From the NCBI RefSeq assembly GCF_038148855.1, contig NZ_JBBVGR010000004.1, positions 124,001 to 188,000 of the forward strand: a stretch of DNA of 64,000 bases, written 5' to 3'. A model generated the notes under the pieces. It worked only from the letters and a program-made list of their open reading frames with translations, was not told the origin of the DNA and made no database searches. This DNA is from Phycobacter sedimenti (GTDB taxonomy: Bacteria > Pseudomonadota > Alphaproteobacteria > Rhodobacterales > Rhodobacteraceae). The first letter of the stretch is position 1. Every line of letters starts with the position of its first letter. This document shows, in pieces, positions 16,945-25,777 of the stretch. The position numbers and the translations under genes were made by a program.

Positions 16945-18288
16945 CTAGTTCTGCAACGGCGACCAGGCCGGATCGGAGGCGCCATCGGGCGTGCGCACCG
17001 GTTTGAGGTTCCGCCCCGAGATGTCCACCGAGTAAAGCAGCGCCCGGCCGCTCGCCCCTTGGGTTTCGCGGGTGAACATGATCACCCGCCCGTTCGGCGA
17101 CCAGGTCGGCCCTTCATCCAGGAAAGATGCGGTCAGAAGGCGTTCCTCGCTGCCATCGGTGCGCATGACACCGATGTGGAAGCGGCCCTTGTTCTGCTTG
17201 GTAAAGGCGATGAGATCCCCGCGCGGCGACCATACAGGGGTGCCATAGCGGCCCGCGCCAAAACTGATCCGTTTGGCCGCGCCGCCCGCCGCGGGCATCA
17301 CGTAAAGCTGCGGCGCGCCCGATCGGTCACTTTCAAAGACGATCTGGCTGCCATCGGGAGAAAAGGAGGGCGCGGTCTCGATCGAAGGCGCCGTGGTCAG
17401 GCGCGTGCGCTGGCCGGTGGCAATGTCCATGGTGAAAAGATCGGTATTGCCCCCTTGCGACTGGGAATAGACCACAGTGCGCCCATCGGGCGAAAACCGC
17501 GGGGCAAAGCTCATGATGCCGTCATCCGTCGACAGGATCCGGCGCTGGACTTTTCCCACATCCAGCACGTGGATCTGCGGGAATCCGGTCTCGTAACTGG
17601 TGTACAGCACCCGGTCGCCGGTAGGCGAAAACCGCGGCGCCAGCACGATGGCATCGCTGTTGGTCAGATACTGCACATTGGCGCCATCAAAATCCATGAT
17701 CGCCAGCCGTTTGCGGCGGTCGTTCTTTGGGCCGGTTTCCGAGACAAAGACCACCCGGCTGTCGAAATAGCCGCCCTCGCCGGTGATCCTGCTGTAGACC
17801 GCATCGGCCACCTTGTGCGCCATGCGCCGCCAGCCATCCGTGGTGCCGGAGAATTGCAGACCTCCCCCCAGTTCGTTTTCGGCAAAGACGTCATAAGCGC
17901 GGAAGCGGACGGTCAACTGCCGCCCATTGACACTGACAGCCCCGGCGATCAGCGCCTGGGCATTCACCGCCTTCCAATCTGCGAATTTTACCGGATCGTC
18001 AAAACTGGTGATTTTCGAGATATGCGCCGAGGCGGGCACCTCGCGGAACAGACCCGTACCGCTGAGGTCGGCCGCAACCACCCGTGCGATCAAAGAGGCG
18101 TATTCGGTCGCCGCCGCATCATCGGAGATGAAGTCGGGCACTGCATAGGGCAAGGGCTCGATCACACCCTGGTCGATCTCGATCCTGAGCGGCCCTCCGC
18201 TTTGTGCCGCAACGCTGCCCGCCGTTATCAGGGCCGCAACGCACAAGGTCAGGCCGTAAAGAGCCAGGCGTGCCGGGTAGGTCCTCAT
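16945..18288 (-). CDS. tolB: Tol-Pal system beta-propeller protein TolB
   Basis: TolB is 447 residues and periplasmic, with a Sec signal (LALYGLTLCVAALITAGSVAAQ). An N-terminal alpha/beta domain is followed by a WD40-like/PD40 beta-propeller with repeats such as FSPTGDRVLYTSYETG, FSPDGRTVVYSQSQGG, FSPDGSQIVFESDRSG and WSPRGDLIAFTKQNKG. It connects Pal to the TolQRA motor. The ATG overlaps the tolA stop by four bases. Confidence 0.97.
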   Translation of the reverse strand: MRTYPARLALYGLTLCVAALITAGSVAAQSGGPLRIEIDQGVIEPLPYAVPDFISDDAAATEYASLIARVVAADLSGTGLFREVPASAHISKITSFDDPVKFADWKAVNAQALIAGAVSVNGRQLTVRFRAYDVFAENELGGGLQFSGTTDGWRRMAHKVADAVYSRITGEGGYFDSRVVFVSETGPKNDRRKRLAIMDFDGANVQYLTNSDAIVLAPRFSPTGDRVLYTSYETGFPQIHVLDVGKVQRRILSTDDGIMSFAPRFSPDGRTVVYSQSQGGNTDLFTMDIATGQRTRLTTAPSIETAPSFSPDGSQIVFESDRSGAPQLYVMPAAGGAAKRISFGAGRYGTPVWSPRGDLIAFTKQNKGRFHIGVMRTDGSEERLLTASFLDEGPTWSPNGRVIMFTRETQGASGRALLYSVDISGRNLKPVRTPDGASDPAWSPLQN

Positions 18289-19400
18289 TTGATCCGCATC
18301 CTTTCGGGATTGAATGTCATCTCAATATCACGCCAGTGGGCGTATTTATCAGGGGGAAGTTGAAATCCTCGTGAACCGCAGCGGATTATTGCCCGCCGTG
18401 CGGCCTCGTAGGCCTGTTTTGCAGCCGCCGCCGACCCGCCGGTGCTCGACAGCATCCGGATGGAACCCGCATCGGGCTTACCATCCTGTGCGAGGCTGAC
18501 ACCGACCACAACGGTCGTGCGCAGGGCGTCCGAAGAGAGCGATCCGACGTTCCAGCATTGCGAGACGGCAACGCGCAAGGCGTCCTTTTCCCCGCTGGTC
18601 AAAGGCGGTCCGGCAGGCTCGGGAGCCTCCACATCAGCGCCACCCGCAAGCGCAGCCGCCAAAGCGTCTTCGACCGCCGAGCGTTCGACCGGGGTTTCGG
18701 CCTGCGGCTGTTGCGGGGCGGTCTCGACCGTCCGCCGCTCGGGGCGGCTTTTGGGTCGCACCGACTGGGTCGGCGCGGTGACCACCTGCTCCTCGGCCTG
18801 ATTTTCTTCCGTCACGATGCGGTCTGTTGCCGCCTCGGGGGCAGTGGCTTCCTGCACCTCCTGCGGGGCTTCGGCGCCCTCCTGCGGGGCGACCTCAGGC
18901 TGGACGACGTCACCCACCGCCACATCGGGTTCCGGTGGCGCCACAGGCACGGGGGCGACCCGATCCACCGGGGGCAGCTGCGGCGCTTCCGGTTGCGGCG
19001 GCAGGATCACCGCCGTCTCGGGGGGCGTTTCGACCTCTGGCGGGGCATCCGGCACAGTGGGATCGGGCTGCCCCTCGGGCACATCCTCAACCACCGGATC
19101 CGGGGTCGGCTCCGGCAGTGGCTCGGGGCGCTTCGGGGGCACCTCCGGTTCGGGGCGAGGCACAGGCGGGACAGAGACCTCGGGCGCGGCGCTTTCCTCT
19201 GGCGGTGCCAGCACGGTTGCATCCGGCGCCACCTCTGGTGCCTGTCGCTGCTGGCTGAGGCGGGTGAATTCCTCGGCGGAAATCAATGAGACCTCCTGCA
19301 CCTCGAAGGGCGCAGGGTCAGGCTGGAACCAGCCGCCAAGCGCGGCCCAACCCAGCAGGAGCCCGTGCCCCGCAAGAGAGATCTTGGTTCCGGTCTGCAC
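18285..19400 (-). CDS. tolA: TolA-like envelope protein with long proline/glutamate-rich domain
   Basis: This 371-residue protein is anchored by an N-terminal membrane segment (LAGHGLLLGWAALGGWF). Residues about 40-265 are extremely rich in Pro, Glu, Ala and Val, with short repeated motifs such as PEVPPKRPEPLPEP and PEVETPPETAV, and form an extended periplasmic spacer instead of the Ala/Lys helix of enterobacterial TolA. The C-terminal domain (about 275-371) holds SQCWNVG and ends in WRDIEMTFNPERM, resembling TolA/TonB C-domains. It transmits force from TolQR to TolB and Pal. The gene lies between tolR and tolB. Confidence 0.9.
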   Translation of the reverse strand: MQTGTKISLAGHGLLLGWAALGGWFQPDPAPFEVQEVSLISAEEFTRLSQQRQAPEVAPDATVLAPPEESAAPEVSVPPVPRPEPEVPPKRPEPLPEPTPDPVVEDVPEGQPDPTVPDAPPEVETPPETAVILPPQPEAPQLPPVDRVAPVPVAPPEPDVAVGDVVQPEVAPQEGAEAPQEVQEATAPEAATDRIVTEENQAEEQVVTAPTQSVRPKSRPERRTVETAPQQPQAETPVERSAVEDALAAALAGGADVEAPEPAGPPLTSGEKDALRVAVSQCWNVGSLSSDALRTTVVVGVSLAQDGKPDAGSIRMLSSTGGSAAAAKQAYEAARRAIIRCGSRGFQLPPDKYAHWRDIEMTFNPERMRIK

Positions 19401-19415
19401 GTGCCGTGCCCCCGC

Positions 19416-19922
19416 CTATTGATCCGCGCCGCCGCCGGATGCGCCAGAGGCTGTACCATCCAGCGCCGGGCCGCCCGTATCTGTGACCAGGCCCACATTG
19501 GCAAAACCGCCCGCATTGAGCGCGCCCATCACCTGCATGACCTCGCTGTAGGCAATCGCCCCATCAGCCCGCAGGAAAATCCGGTCGGAGGTGCGTTCGG
19601 CCGCAATCGCGCGCAGTTTGGCAACCAGTTCGGCGCGCGGCACCGATGTGGTCTGGATCTGGATGTCACCACCCGCCGTCATGGTCACCGTCAGCGGCTC
19701 TTCTTCATCGCCCGGCAGCGCGCCCGCCGCCGTTTTCGGCAGCTCGACCGGCACACCGACGGTCATCAGAGGCGCGGCCACCATGAAGATGATCAGCAAG
19801 ACCAGCATCACGTCCACGAAGGGCGTGACGTTGATCTCGGCCATCGGCTGCGCGCGGCCGCGGCGACGTCCACGGCGGCGCCCGCCGCCGCCCGATGCTT
19901 TTTGCTGAACCGCAGCGCCCAT
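19416..19922 (-). CDS. tolR: Tol-Pal system protein TolR (ExbD family)
   Basis: TolR is 168 residues. It has a basic N-terminus (RRRGRRRGRAQPMAEINVTPFVDVMLVLLIIFMVAAPLM, shown partly) with one membrane segment in which the Asp of FVDVMLVLLII is the proton-conducting residue. A periplasmic ExbD-type domain follows. It is rich in Gly, Ser and Ala at the C-terminus, which is about 20-25 residues longer than minimal TolR. It lies four bases after tolQ. Confidence 0.93.
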   Translation of the reverse strand: MGAAVQQKASGGGGRRRGRRRGRAQPMAEINVTPFVDVMLVLLIIFMVAAPLMTVGVPVELPKTAAGALPGDEEEPLTVTMTAGGDIQIQTTSVPRAELVAKLRAIAAERTSDRIFLRADGAIAYSEVMQVMGALNAGGFANVGLVTDTGGPALDGTASGASGGGADQ

Positions 19923-19925
19923 GGC

Positions 19926-20621
19926 TCAGGAATCCAGCTGGCGGCTGAGGATGGTTGCGAACTCATCCGCAAAGGCTTCGTAGCTGCCGAGGATCCGGTC
20001 GCTGTCCGCGCTCAGCTTGTTGTAGAAGATCACCGCCGGGATCGCCGCAAGCAGGCCGAGCCCCGTCGCCAGAAGCGCCTCGGCAATGCCCGGGGCGACG
20101 ACGGCGAGATTTGTGTTCTGCTGCTCGGCAATCTCGATGAAGGCATGCATGATACCCCACACGGTGCCAAACAGGCCGATGAAGGGCGCGGTGGAGCCGA
20201 TCGAGGCCAGCACCGGCAGACCCGCTTGCAGGCTCTCGGCCTCCTTGGCGATGGCCACGTCCATCGACCGGTCGATCCGCGCCTGTGCACCGGGGATCAA
20301 GCCGCCGTCGCTGCGGTGGCTGCGGCGCCATTCGGCCATGCCGGCGGCAAAGATGCGTTCGGACTGCCCTGCCGGGTCCGGGCCCAGCTGGTCGAACAGT
20401 TCGTCCAGCGGATTGCCGGACCAGAAGGCCGCCTCAAACGCCGCCGCGTCGGCCCGCGCTTTGCGATAGTTGATCAGTTTCTGAAATATGATGCCCCACG
20501 ACCATACCGAGGCGGCAATCAGCATCAGCATGACCAGTTTCACGGTGATGGTGGCCCGCGCGAAAAGGCCCCACATGGAGAAATCAATCTCCTGCGCCAG
20601 CGCCAGAGTTTCTGCTTCCAT
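19926..20621 (-). CDS. tolQ: Tol-Pal system proton channel TolQ
   Basis: TolQ is 231 residues of the MotA/TolQ/ExbB family, with three membrane segments. The first is near residue 20 (ITVKLVMLMLIAASVWSW), followed by a large cytoplasmic loop, then PVLASIGSTAPFIGLFGTVWGIMHAF and EALLATGLGLLAAIPAVIFYN. Together with TolR it forms the proton-driven motor. It is the first tol gene after ybgC. Confidence 0.96.
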   Translation of the reverse strand: MEAETLALAQEIDFSMWGLFARATITVKLVMLMLIAASVWSWGIIFQKLINYRKARADAAAFEAAFWSGNPLDELFDQLGPDPAGQSERIFAAGMAEWRRSHRSDGGLIPGAQARIDRSMDVAIAKEAESLQAGLPVLASIGSTAPFIGLFGTVWGIMHAFIEIAEQQNTNLAVVAPGIAEALLATGLGLLAAIPAVIFYNKLSADSDRILGSYEAFADEFATILSRQLDS

Positions 20622-20728
20622 TAGCCTGCTCTATCGTTTCCGGCCGTCTGTTCGCGGCCTTGTTTGATGCAACGCTAGCTCAAATCAAACCGAAAAGCCA
20701 ATGAAACAGGCGTGACAGCGCCCACAGC

Positions 20729-21115
20729 CTAGAGCAATGCGCGAATCTCTGCCGGCAGACGCGTCGGACGACCATCCGCCGCGCTCACGCAGACCGCCGT
20801 GACAACCGCCTTGAACAGGGGCGCGTCGCCGCGGCGCACCAGCTGACGCATGGTCAGGCGTGCGCCGGTCAGCTTTTCCACCTCGGTTTCCACCATCAGT
20901 TCATCCTCGAACTTGGCAGGCAACAGGTAGTCCGCCTCGATCCGCTGAACCACCCAGATGATACCCGCATCGCGCATAGCATTCTGATCGTTGCCAAGCT
21001 TTCGCACCCAGTCGCTGCGCGCCCGTTCGATGTAGCGCAGGTAATTCGCGTGATAGACGATCCCGCCCATGTCGGTGTCCTCGTAATAGACCCGTACCGG
21101 GAATTCATGCGTCAT
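20729..21115 (-). CDS. ybgC: Tol-Pal associated acyl-CoA thioesterase YbgC
   Basis: YbgC is 128 residues from ATG 21115, with an AAAGGG site. It is a 4-hydroxybenzoyl-CoA-type hotdog thioesterase. The conserved start VRVYYEDTDMGGIVYHANYLRYIERARSDW holds the catalytic Asp region (seen here in two parts, YYEDTDMGG and YHANYL). YbgC acts on short-chain or phospholipid-linked acyl-CoA or ACP. It is the usual head gene of the Tol-Pal operon, about 107 bases upstream of tolQ. Confidence 0.94.
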   Translation of the reverse strand: MTHEFPVRVYYEDTDMGGIVYHANYLRYIERARSDWVRKLGNDQNAMRDAGIIWVVQRIEADYLLPAKFEDELMVETEVEKLTGARLTMRQLVRRGDAPLFKAVVTAVCVSAADGRPTRLPAEIRALL

Positions 21116-21180
21116 GTCCTGCCCTTTCTCTGCTGCGGGCACCCTAGGGCCAGGTGTTTGGGGCAGCAAGCCCTGTGGGC

Positions 21181-21738
21181 CTAGTCTGTGTCAGCGCCCG
21201 TGAAGGGATAGTCCGCAAGGATTTCGTAGCGCGCACCGTCAGCATCGAGGGTCGACCGATAAAGCGCCATCCGGTCGATCGGCAGCTCGGGCATGGCGTA
21301 GTCCCCGTGCGCCTGGAGGAAGGCCCCCAATCGGCGTGCCTGGTGTTCCGGCATGTCCCGGCCAAAGCGGGCCAGGGTGATATGCGGACGGAAACGTTCG
21401 CGGGGAAGGTCGATCTCCGCCCGCTCCGCCGCCCGCCGCACCTGATCGCGCAGCCGGGCCAGGGCCGGCTCGGGCTGAACGGCCGCAAAGAGAATGCGCG
21501 GCCTGCCTCCGCCAAAAAGATCGAGCCCCTTGATGCACAGGCTCAGGGGCATGGCCTCGATCTGTTGCAGCTCCTGATGCAAGCGATGCAGCACGCGTTC
21601 GGGCTGTTCATCCAAAAAAGCCAGCGTCAGATGCAGGTTCCCCGCCGGAACAATTCGTCCCACAGGGATGCCCTGCTGAAGCCGATCCAGACCATCGAGG
21701 GCATCCTCCGGCAGGGGCAGACCGACAAAGGCACGCAT
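21181..21738 (-). CDS. thpR: RNA 2',3'-cyclic phosphodiesterase
   Basis: ThpR is 185 residues of the 2H phosphoesterase (LigT) superfamily. The two catalytic HxT/S motifs are HLTLAF near residue 37 and HITLARF near residue 124. The start MRAFVGLPLP is typical. It hydrolyses 2',3'-cyclic phosphate ends of RNA in vitro; its physiological substrate is not settled. It lies nine bases downstream of the next conserved gene (21748-22407) and 65 bases upstream of ybgC, on the same strand. Confidence 0.9.
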   Translation of the reverse strand: MRAFVGLPLPEDALDGLDRLQQGIPVGRIVPAGNLHLTLAFLDEQPERVLHRLHQELQQIEAMPLSLCIKGLDLFGGGRPRILFAAVQPEPALARLRDQVRRAAERAEIDLPRERFRPHITLARFGRDMPEHQARRLGAFLQAHGDYAMPELPIDRMALYRSTLDADGARYEILADYPFTGADTD

Positions 21739-21747
21739 CGCCCCGCC

Positions 21748-22407
21748 CTACTGGATCCCGGCGCCGGGCGCCGACGCCTGCAGCCGCGCATAAAGGCGCA
21801 AGGCATGAGAGGCATCACCCGCCGCCACCGGCATCATCCGATCATAGGCGGCCGCGATCACCCCGGCGATCTCGGGGCGCAGGATGGTGGCACCGGTCTC
21901 AGGCAGCACCGCCAGCGGAGATTGTTGGGAAAAGGCGTGATCCCCCCACATCAGCATGACCTGCACCGCCTGGGTGAGGGCAAGCGTTTCAGCAGGCATC
22001 TTTGCCAGATCCCCCGACATGCGCAGAAACACAAAGGCCGCGCGGATACCGCCCTGCTCGTCAAACCGGAAGGCGCGGTACTGACTGGCATTCGCGTCCT
22101 TGAGCCGTGCAGTCAAAGGGGCAAGATCCGGGATCAGACGGTCCAGATCGGGCACGGCAAGCAGCTCATCCCACTCGCGAAAGAAGAAGACCATGAGGTT
22201 CGTGCCAAGCTCGGGGTCGGTTTCCGCCATCTGGTGCCCGGCAAGGGTCACCACCGCCTCAAGCGCCCCTTTCAGGATCCTGAGCGTCTCATCCTCAACC
22301 CCAAAGACGATGGGCGCAATGGGACGCCCCCAGCGCGCGAAGGCGTAGGATCCATCCTTGCGTGTGAACAGCGTTTCGATCTGATCCGGCGTCAGGTTCA
22401 GTGTCAT
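21748..22407 (-). CDS. Conserved hypothetical protein, soluble
   Basis: This 219-residue protein begins at ATG 22407 with GGAG eight bases upstream. The frame extended to 22476 would run into the intergenic repeat region. There is no signal peptide or membrane segment. The composition is ordinary and globular, with segments such as SYAFARWGRPIAPIVFGVEDETL, FFFREWDELLAVPDLDRLIPDL and IAGVIAAAYDRMMPVAAG (each shown in part). I do not recognise a named domain. The gene order with thpR on the same strand suggests cotranscription, but no function can be inferred. Confidence 0.6.
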   Translation of the reverse strand: MTLNLTPDQIETLFTRKDGSYAFARWGRPIAPIVFGVEDETLRILKGALEAVVTLAGHQMAETDPELGTNLMVFFFREWDELLAVPDLDRLIPDLAPLTARLKDANASQYRAFRFDEQGGIRAAFVFLRMSGDLAKMPAETLALTQAVQVMLMWGDHAFSQQSPLAVLPETGATILRPEIAGVIAAAYDRMMPVAAGDASHALRLYARLQASAPGAGIQ

Positions 22408-22483
22408 GAGAGCGGCTCCATCGCAAGTGTGTCGACTGTTGAGCGCGTCTATGCCGCTCTCGAAACCAAACGGCAAGGGGGCA

Positions 22484-22787
22484 CTCCCGCGCCCTCAGGT
22501 GCATCGGCTGCGCCGAAACCCCTTGGCGGCCTTGGGTCCGGCGCCGCTGACGCGGCGCGGCCGCATCAAGACCCATCTGCCCTTTTCCGGGTCAAGGGCC
22601 GCGCATGCGGCCACGCGGCACGCGTGGTTTACCCTTGAGGCGGCAAAGGGCTAAATACCCTTGCAATGGTGCCTCAAGGTGCAGACCTGCCCCTTGAGGC
22701 ACCTCTCAGCAAATTCCCCCCGCCGCACCGGCGGCGCCTGGCCCAACGGAAGCGCGGCATCTTCGATGCCGCCGCGACGGGCGGGAG
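22484..22787 (+). repeat. Intergenic structured repeat, copy 2 (long form)
   Basis: The element runs from CTCCCGC (22484-22490) to GCGGGAG (22781-22787), about 304 bases, between the hypothetical gene and ruvB, both on the minus strand. Inner pairings: TCAAGGG with CCCTTGA enclosing two small hairpins (GGCCGC/GCGGCC and CACGCG/CGCGTG); GTGCCTCAAGG (22669-22679) with CCTTGAGGCAC (22692-22702); and CGGCATC (22755-22761) with GATGCCG (22765-22771). It shares blocks with the copies at 4728, 32643, 44141 and 48109. It ends 7 bases before the ruvB stop codon. Confidence 0.8.
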
Positions 22788-22794
22788 ACTATCC

Positions 22795-23829
22795 TCATTT
22801 GGAGAACAGGTCGCTTTGCGATTTGGGCGGCGCCAGGCCCAGATGCGTCCAGGCCTTCTGCGCCAGCATCCGCCCGCGCGGGGTGCGCTGGATCAGCCCC
22901 TGTTGCAACAAGTAGGGCTCGATCACCTCCTCCAGCGCATCGCGGCTTTCGCTGAGCGCAGCCGACATGGTCTCGATCCCCACCGGGCCACCCGCATAGT
23001 TTTCGGCAATCAGTCGCAGATACCGCCGGTCCGCCCCATCAAGACCCAGGTTGTCCACCCCAAGCCGGGTCAGCGCCCCGTCGGCCAACTGCCGGGTGAT
23101 CGTTCCATCGCCCTCGACAACCGCAAAGTCCACCACGCGGCGCAAGAGCCGCCCGGCGATCCTTGGGGTTCCCCTTGCGCGCCGCGCGATCTCTCGTGCG
23201 CCAGCATCATCCGCCGGGGCACCCAGCTTGCGGGCATTGCGGCTGACGATCTCGTGCAGCTCATCCACCGTGTAAAACTGCAGCCGGGTCGGAATACCGA
23301 AGCGATCCCGCAGCGGCGTGGTCAAAAGACCCATGCGCGTGGTCGCACCGACCAGCGTGAAAGGCTGCAACTCGATCCTGACCGTACGGGCGGCGGGGCC
23401 TTCACCGATCACCAGGTCAAGCTCGAAATCCTCCATTGCCGGATACAGCACCTCTTCCACCGCCGGATTCAGCCGGTGGATCTCGTCGATGAACAGCACA
23501 TCGCGGGCCTCGAGGTTGGTGAGGATCGCCGCCAGATCGCCGGCCTTGGCCAGAACCGGCCCCGAGGTCATACGGAAATTCACGCCAAGCTCGCGCGCCA
23601 CGATCTGTGCAAGCGTTGTCTTGCCAAGGCCCGGGGGCCCGTGAAACAGCGTGTGGTCCATCGCTTCGCCCCGGCGACGGGCGCTTTCGATGAAGACGCG
23701 CAGGTTGGCGCGCGCCTCGGCCTGACCGATGAATTCGGATAGACCCTGCGGTCGCAGGGCGCGGTTATTTTCCTGTTCGCTGTCTTCCGGCAGCGGCGCG
23801 GGGCGCAGGGTTGGGTCCGAGTCGATCAT
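22795..23829 (-). CDS. ruvB: Holliday junction branch-migration helicase RuvB
   Basis: RuvB is 344 residues from ATG 23829; longer frames give an unconvincing N-terminus. It is an AAA+ hexameric motor that drives branch migration with RuvA. Walker A GPPGLGKTTLA is near residue 60, Walker B is DVLFIDEIHRL, the arginine-finger region is GATTRMGLLTTPLRDRF, and the C-terminal winged helix is QRTPRGRMLAQKAW. It is the last gene of ruvC-ruvA-ruvB, seven bases after ruvA. Confidence 0.97.
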   Translation of the reverse strand: MIDSDPTLRPAPLPEDSEQENNRALRPQGLSEFIGQAEARANLRVFIESARRRGEAMDHTLFHGPPGLGKTTLAQIVARELGVNFRMTSGPVLAKAGDLAAILTNLEARDVLFIDEIHRLNPAVEEVLYPAMEDFELDLVIGEGPAARTVRIELQPFTLVGATTRMGLLTTPLRDRFGIPTRLQFYTVDELHEIVSRNARKLGAPADDAGAREIARRARGTPRIAGRLLRRVVDFAVVEGDGTITRQLADGALTRLGVDNLGLDGADRRYLRLIAENYAGGPVGIETMSAALSESRDALEEVIEPYLLQQGLIQRTPRGRMLAQKAWTHLGLAPPKSQSDLFSK

Positions 23830-23836
23830 CCAATCG

Positions 23837-24529
23837 TCACCCCTTCGGCGCCAGCAGACGCAGGGCGGCACGGATCAATTCCGCCTCGCCGGCCTCGGGA
23901 TTGCCGCCTGCGGCCTCGGCAACGGCGGCTGCGGCCTCCGAGGGGCCATAGCCAAGATTTCCAAGCGCCGAAAGCGCCCCTGCAGAGGCCGCTGCGGCCC
24001 CGGTCGGCGCCTTGGGCCTGGACGGTCTTGCCTTCTTGGGTGCGGGTGCCGTCTCGGCTGGCTCCACAACATCCGCAAGGGACGGCCCGTCCATCGCCTC
24101 GGATACCGTACCGCCCATGGCCATGACGCCGGGCGCCTTGTCCTTGAGGTCCAGTACAATGCGCTGCGCGGTCTTGGGGCCGACGCCCTTGGCCGCCTTG
24201 ACGGCCGCCCAATCGCCAAGCGCAATGGCACGGCTCACCCCATCCGGCCCCAAAGCGCCCAAGATGGCGAGCGACACCTTGGCCCCGACGCCCTGCACCG
24301 AGGTCAGCAAGCGGTGCCATTCCTTCTCCACGAGCGAGGGAAAGCCATAAAGCTGCATCAGGTCTTCGCGCACCAACAGTTCGGTATAGAGCGCCACGGG
24401 CTCCCCCACGCCGGGCAGCGCCGCAAGTGTGCGATCCGAACAATAGACGATGTAGCCAACCCCGCGCACATCGATCAGAACGTGATCCGGCGCGCGGTAT
24501 TCCAGCCGTCCGGTCAGCTTGCCGATCAT
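23837..24529 (-). CDS. ruvA: Holliday junction protein RuvA
   Basis: RuvA is 230 residues. Domain I is an OB-fold (MIGKLTGRLEYRAPDHVLIDVRGVGY, seen in part). Domain II has helix-hairpin-helix motifs (VQGVGAKVSLAILGALGP and VKGVGPKTAQRIVLDLK-like KGVGPKTAQRI). A Pro/Ala-rich linker (about 150-175) and domain III that binds RuvB (LSALGNLGYGPSEAAAAVAEA) follow. The start ATG overlaps the ruvC stop by four bases. Confidence 0.96.
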   Translation of the reverse strand: MIGKLTGRLEYRAPDHVLIDVRGVGYIVYCSDRTLAALPGVGEPVALYTELLVREDLMQLYGFPSLVEKEWHRLLTSVQGVGAKVSLAILGALGPDGVSRAIALGDWAAVKAAKGVGPKTAQRIVLDLKDKAPGVMAMGGTVSEAMDGPSLADVVEPAETAPAPKKARPSRPKAPTGAAAASAGALSALGNLGYGPSEAAAAVAEAAGGNPEAGEAELIRAALRLLAPKG

Positions 24530-25023
24530 GCGCCCACCTCTTTCAAGACCCGTTGGTTCGAGCCCCCGTAATAGGCGTGGCAGATGGCGATGGCCAGAGC
24601 ATCGGCGGCATCCGCGCCCTTGGGGTTACACCCGGGCAGCTGCAGCTTGACCATGTGCAGGATCTGACCCTTGTCCGCGTGCCCCACACCAACCACCGTC
24701 TTCTTTACCCGGTTGGGCGCGTATTCCCCCACAGGCAGCCCGGCCTTGGCCAAAGTCAAGAGCGCAACACCCCGCGCCTGGCCCAGCTTCAGAGTCCCGG
24801 CACCATCCTTGTTCACAAAGGTCTGTTCGATGGCTGCCTCGTCGGGGCAGTACTCGGCGATCACCTCGCTCACCTGGTTGTGGAGCGACAAGAGCCGTTC
24901 GCCCAGATCGTCCCCATCCGAATGGCACAGCCCGTTGGCCACATGAGACAGGCGCGTTCCGTGCGATTCGATCATCCCCCAACCCAGGGTTCGCAGCCCC
25001 GGATCGATACCCAAAATTCGCAT
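24526..25023 (-). CDS. ruvC: Holliday junction resolvase RuvC
   Basis: RuvC is 165 residues and a RNase H-like endonuclease. The first catalytic Asp is in MRILGIDPGLRTLGWG. The glutamates are in AAIEQTFVNKDG and nearby, and the final acidic cluster is in GADAADALAIAICH. It cleaves four-way junctions. It is the first gene of the ruvCAB operon, which runs on the minus strand. Confidence 0.96.
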   Translation of the reverse strand: MRILGIDPGLRTLGWGMIESHGTRLSHVANGLCHSDGDDLGERLLSLHNQVSEVIAEYCPDEAAIEQTFVNKDGAGTLKLGQARGVALLTLAKAGLPVGEYAPNRVKKTVVGVGHADKGQILHMVKLQLPGCNPKGADAADALAIAICHAYYGGSNQRVLKEVGA

Positions 25024-25371
25024 ATCCGATCCATCCCTGCTCGTTTGTTAGAATTGTTTTGAAAAGGGCTAGCACAAAAGGCGAACATGTCCAAACGCTT
25101 TTGAGAGGCAGTCCGGCTGCAAGAGCGGTATGGCAGTCGCAGATGCGGCTCAAAAACGCCGCCTTGACGTCCGGACGCGACAGATTTGCCAAACCTTTGC
25201 CACGAAGGCGCGATCTCCCTTGTTTGCAAGGGGATAAGCTATGCATTTTCGGCACAGAGCCATGCAAAAATCGATCTTGCTGCGCGGATTTTTCATCTCT
25301 ACCTGCCGAATACCGCGCTGGTCCTTTTGGCCAGCACAGATACGGAAACATACACCAAAGAGGACACGGAT
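25024..25371. other. Divergent intergenic region between ruvC and the DUF1127 gene
   Basis: These 348 bases contain no supported gene. It must hold the ruvCAB promoter (minus) and the DUF1127 promoter (plus). A small hairpin, CCCTTG-TTTG-CAAGGG, lies near 25216-25231. I looked for an alphaproteobacterial LexA site (GTTC-N7-GTTC) upstream of ruvC and did not find a full one. Confidence 0.5.
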
Positions 25372-25590
25372 ATGGCTGCACTCGACACCACCCGCACCAC
25401 CTATGGCTCTGTCGGCCTGTTTGGCCGTATCGGAAGCCGTTTCAACACTGTTCTGGCAGCCGCCGTTGCCTGGAACGACGCCCGCGTTACCCGCAATGCC
25501 CTTGAGGCGCTCAGCGACCGCGAGCTGGCCGACATCGGCATGTGCCGCGGCGATATCGACGACATTGCAAACGGCAAGTCCCGTTTCTAA
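25372..25590 (+). CDS. DUF1127 small protein
   Basis: The protein is 72 residues from ATG 25372, with GAGG at a normal distance. The longer upstream frame has no ribosome site. The C-terminal half, WNDARVTRNALEALSDRELADIGMCRGDI (shown in part), is the YjiS-like DUF1127 signature of an arginine-containing helix followed by LSDRELADIGM. Small DUF1127 proteins in alphaproteobacteria have been linked to phosphate and carbon metabolism and RNA-related regulation, and some are RNA-binding. The role here is unknown. It is monocistronic, ending in a strong terminator. Confidence 0.88.
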   Translation: MAALDTTRTTYGSVGLFGRIGSRFNTVLAAAVAWNDARVTRNALEALSDRELADIGMCRGDIDDIANGKSRF

Positions 25591-25649
25591 CGCCCCCCCA
25601 CTCACAGACGGTCTGACTGCTGCCCACTTCCCTCGGGGTTGCAGAAAAC

Positions 25650-25686
25650 AACGCCGCAGCCCTATTTCAGGCTGCGGCGTTTTGTG
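25650..25686 (+). terminator. Terminator of the DUF1127 gene
   Basis: AACGCCGCAGCC and GGCTGCGGCGTT form a perfect 12-bp stem with an 8-base loop, followed by TTTGTG. Because AAC lies on the left side it may also act for the opposite strand. Confidence 0.8.
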
Positions 25687-25777
25687 TTCTGACGGTGGTG
25701 TCCAGCGTCCGGCCGGTTCAGGCTGCGTCGACCTGTTTTTGTGATAGCGCCTGCGGCCTTGGACGCTTCAATGAATT

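Noticed and set aside
25024..25100. LexA box upstream of ruvCAB
   Set aside because: Only a half-site-like GAAC with a poor second half; no full GTTC-N7-GTTC or GAAC-N7-GAAC.
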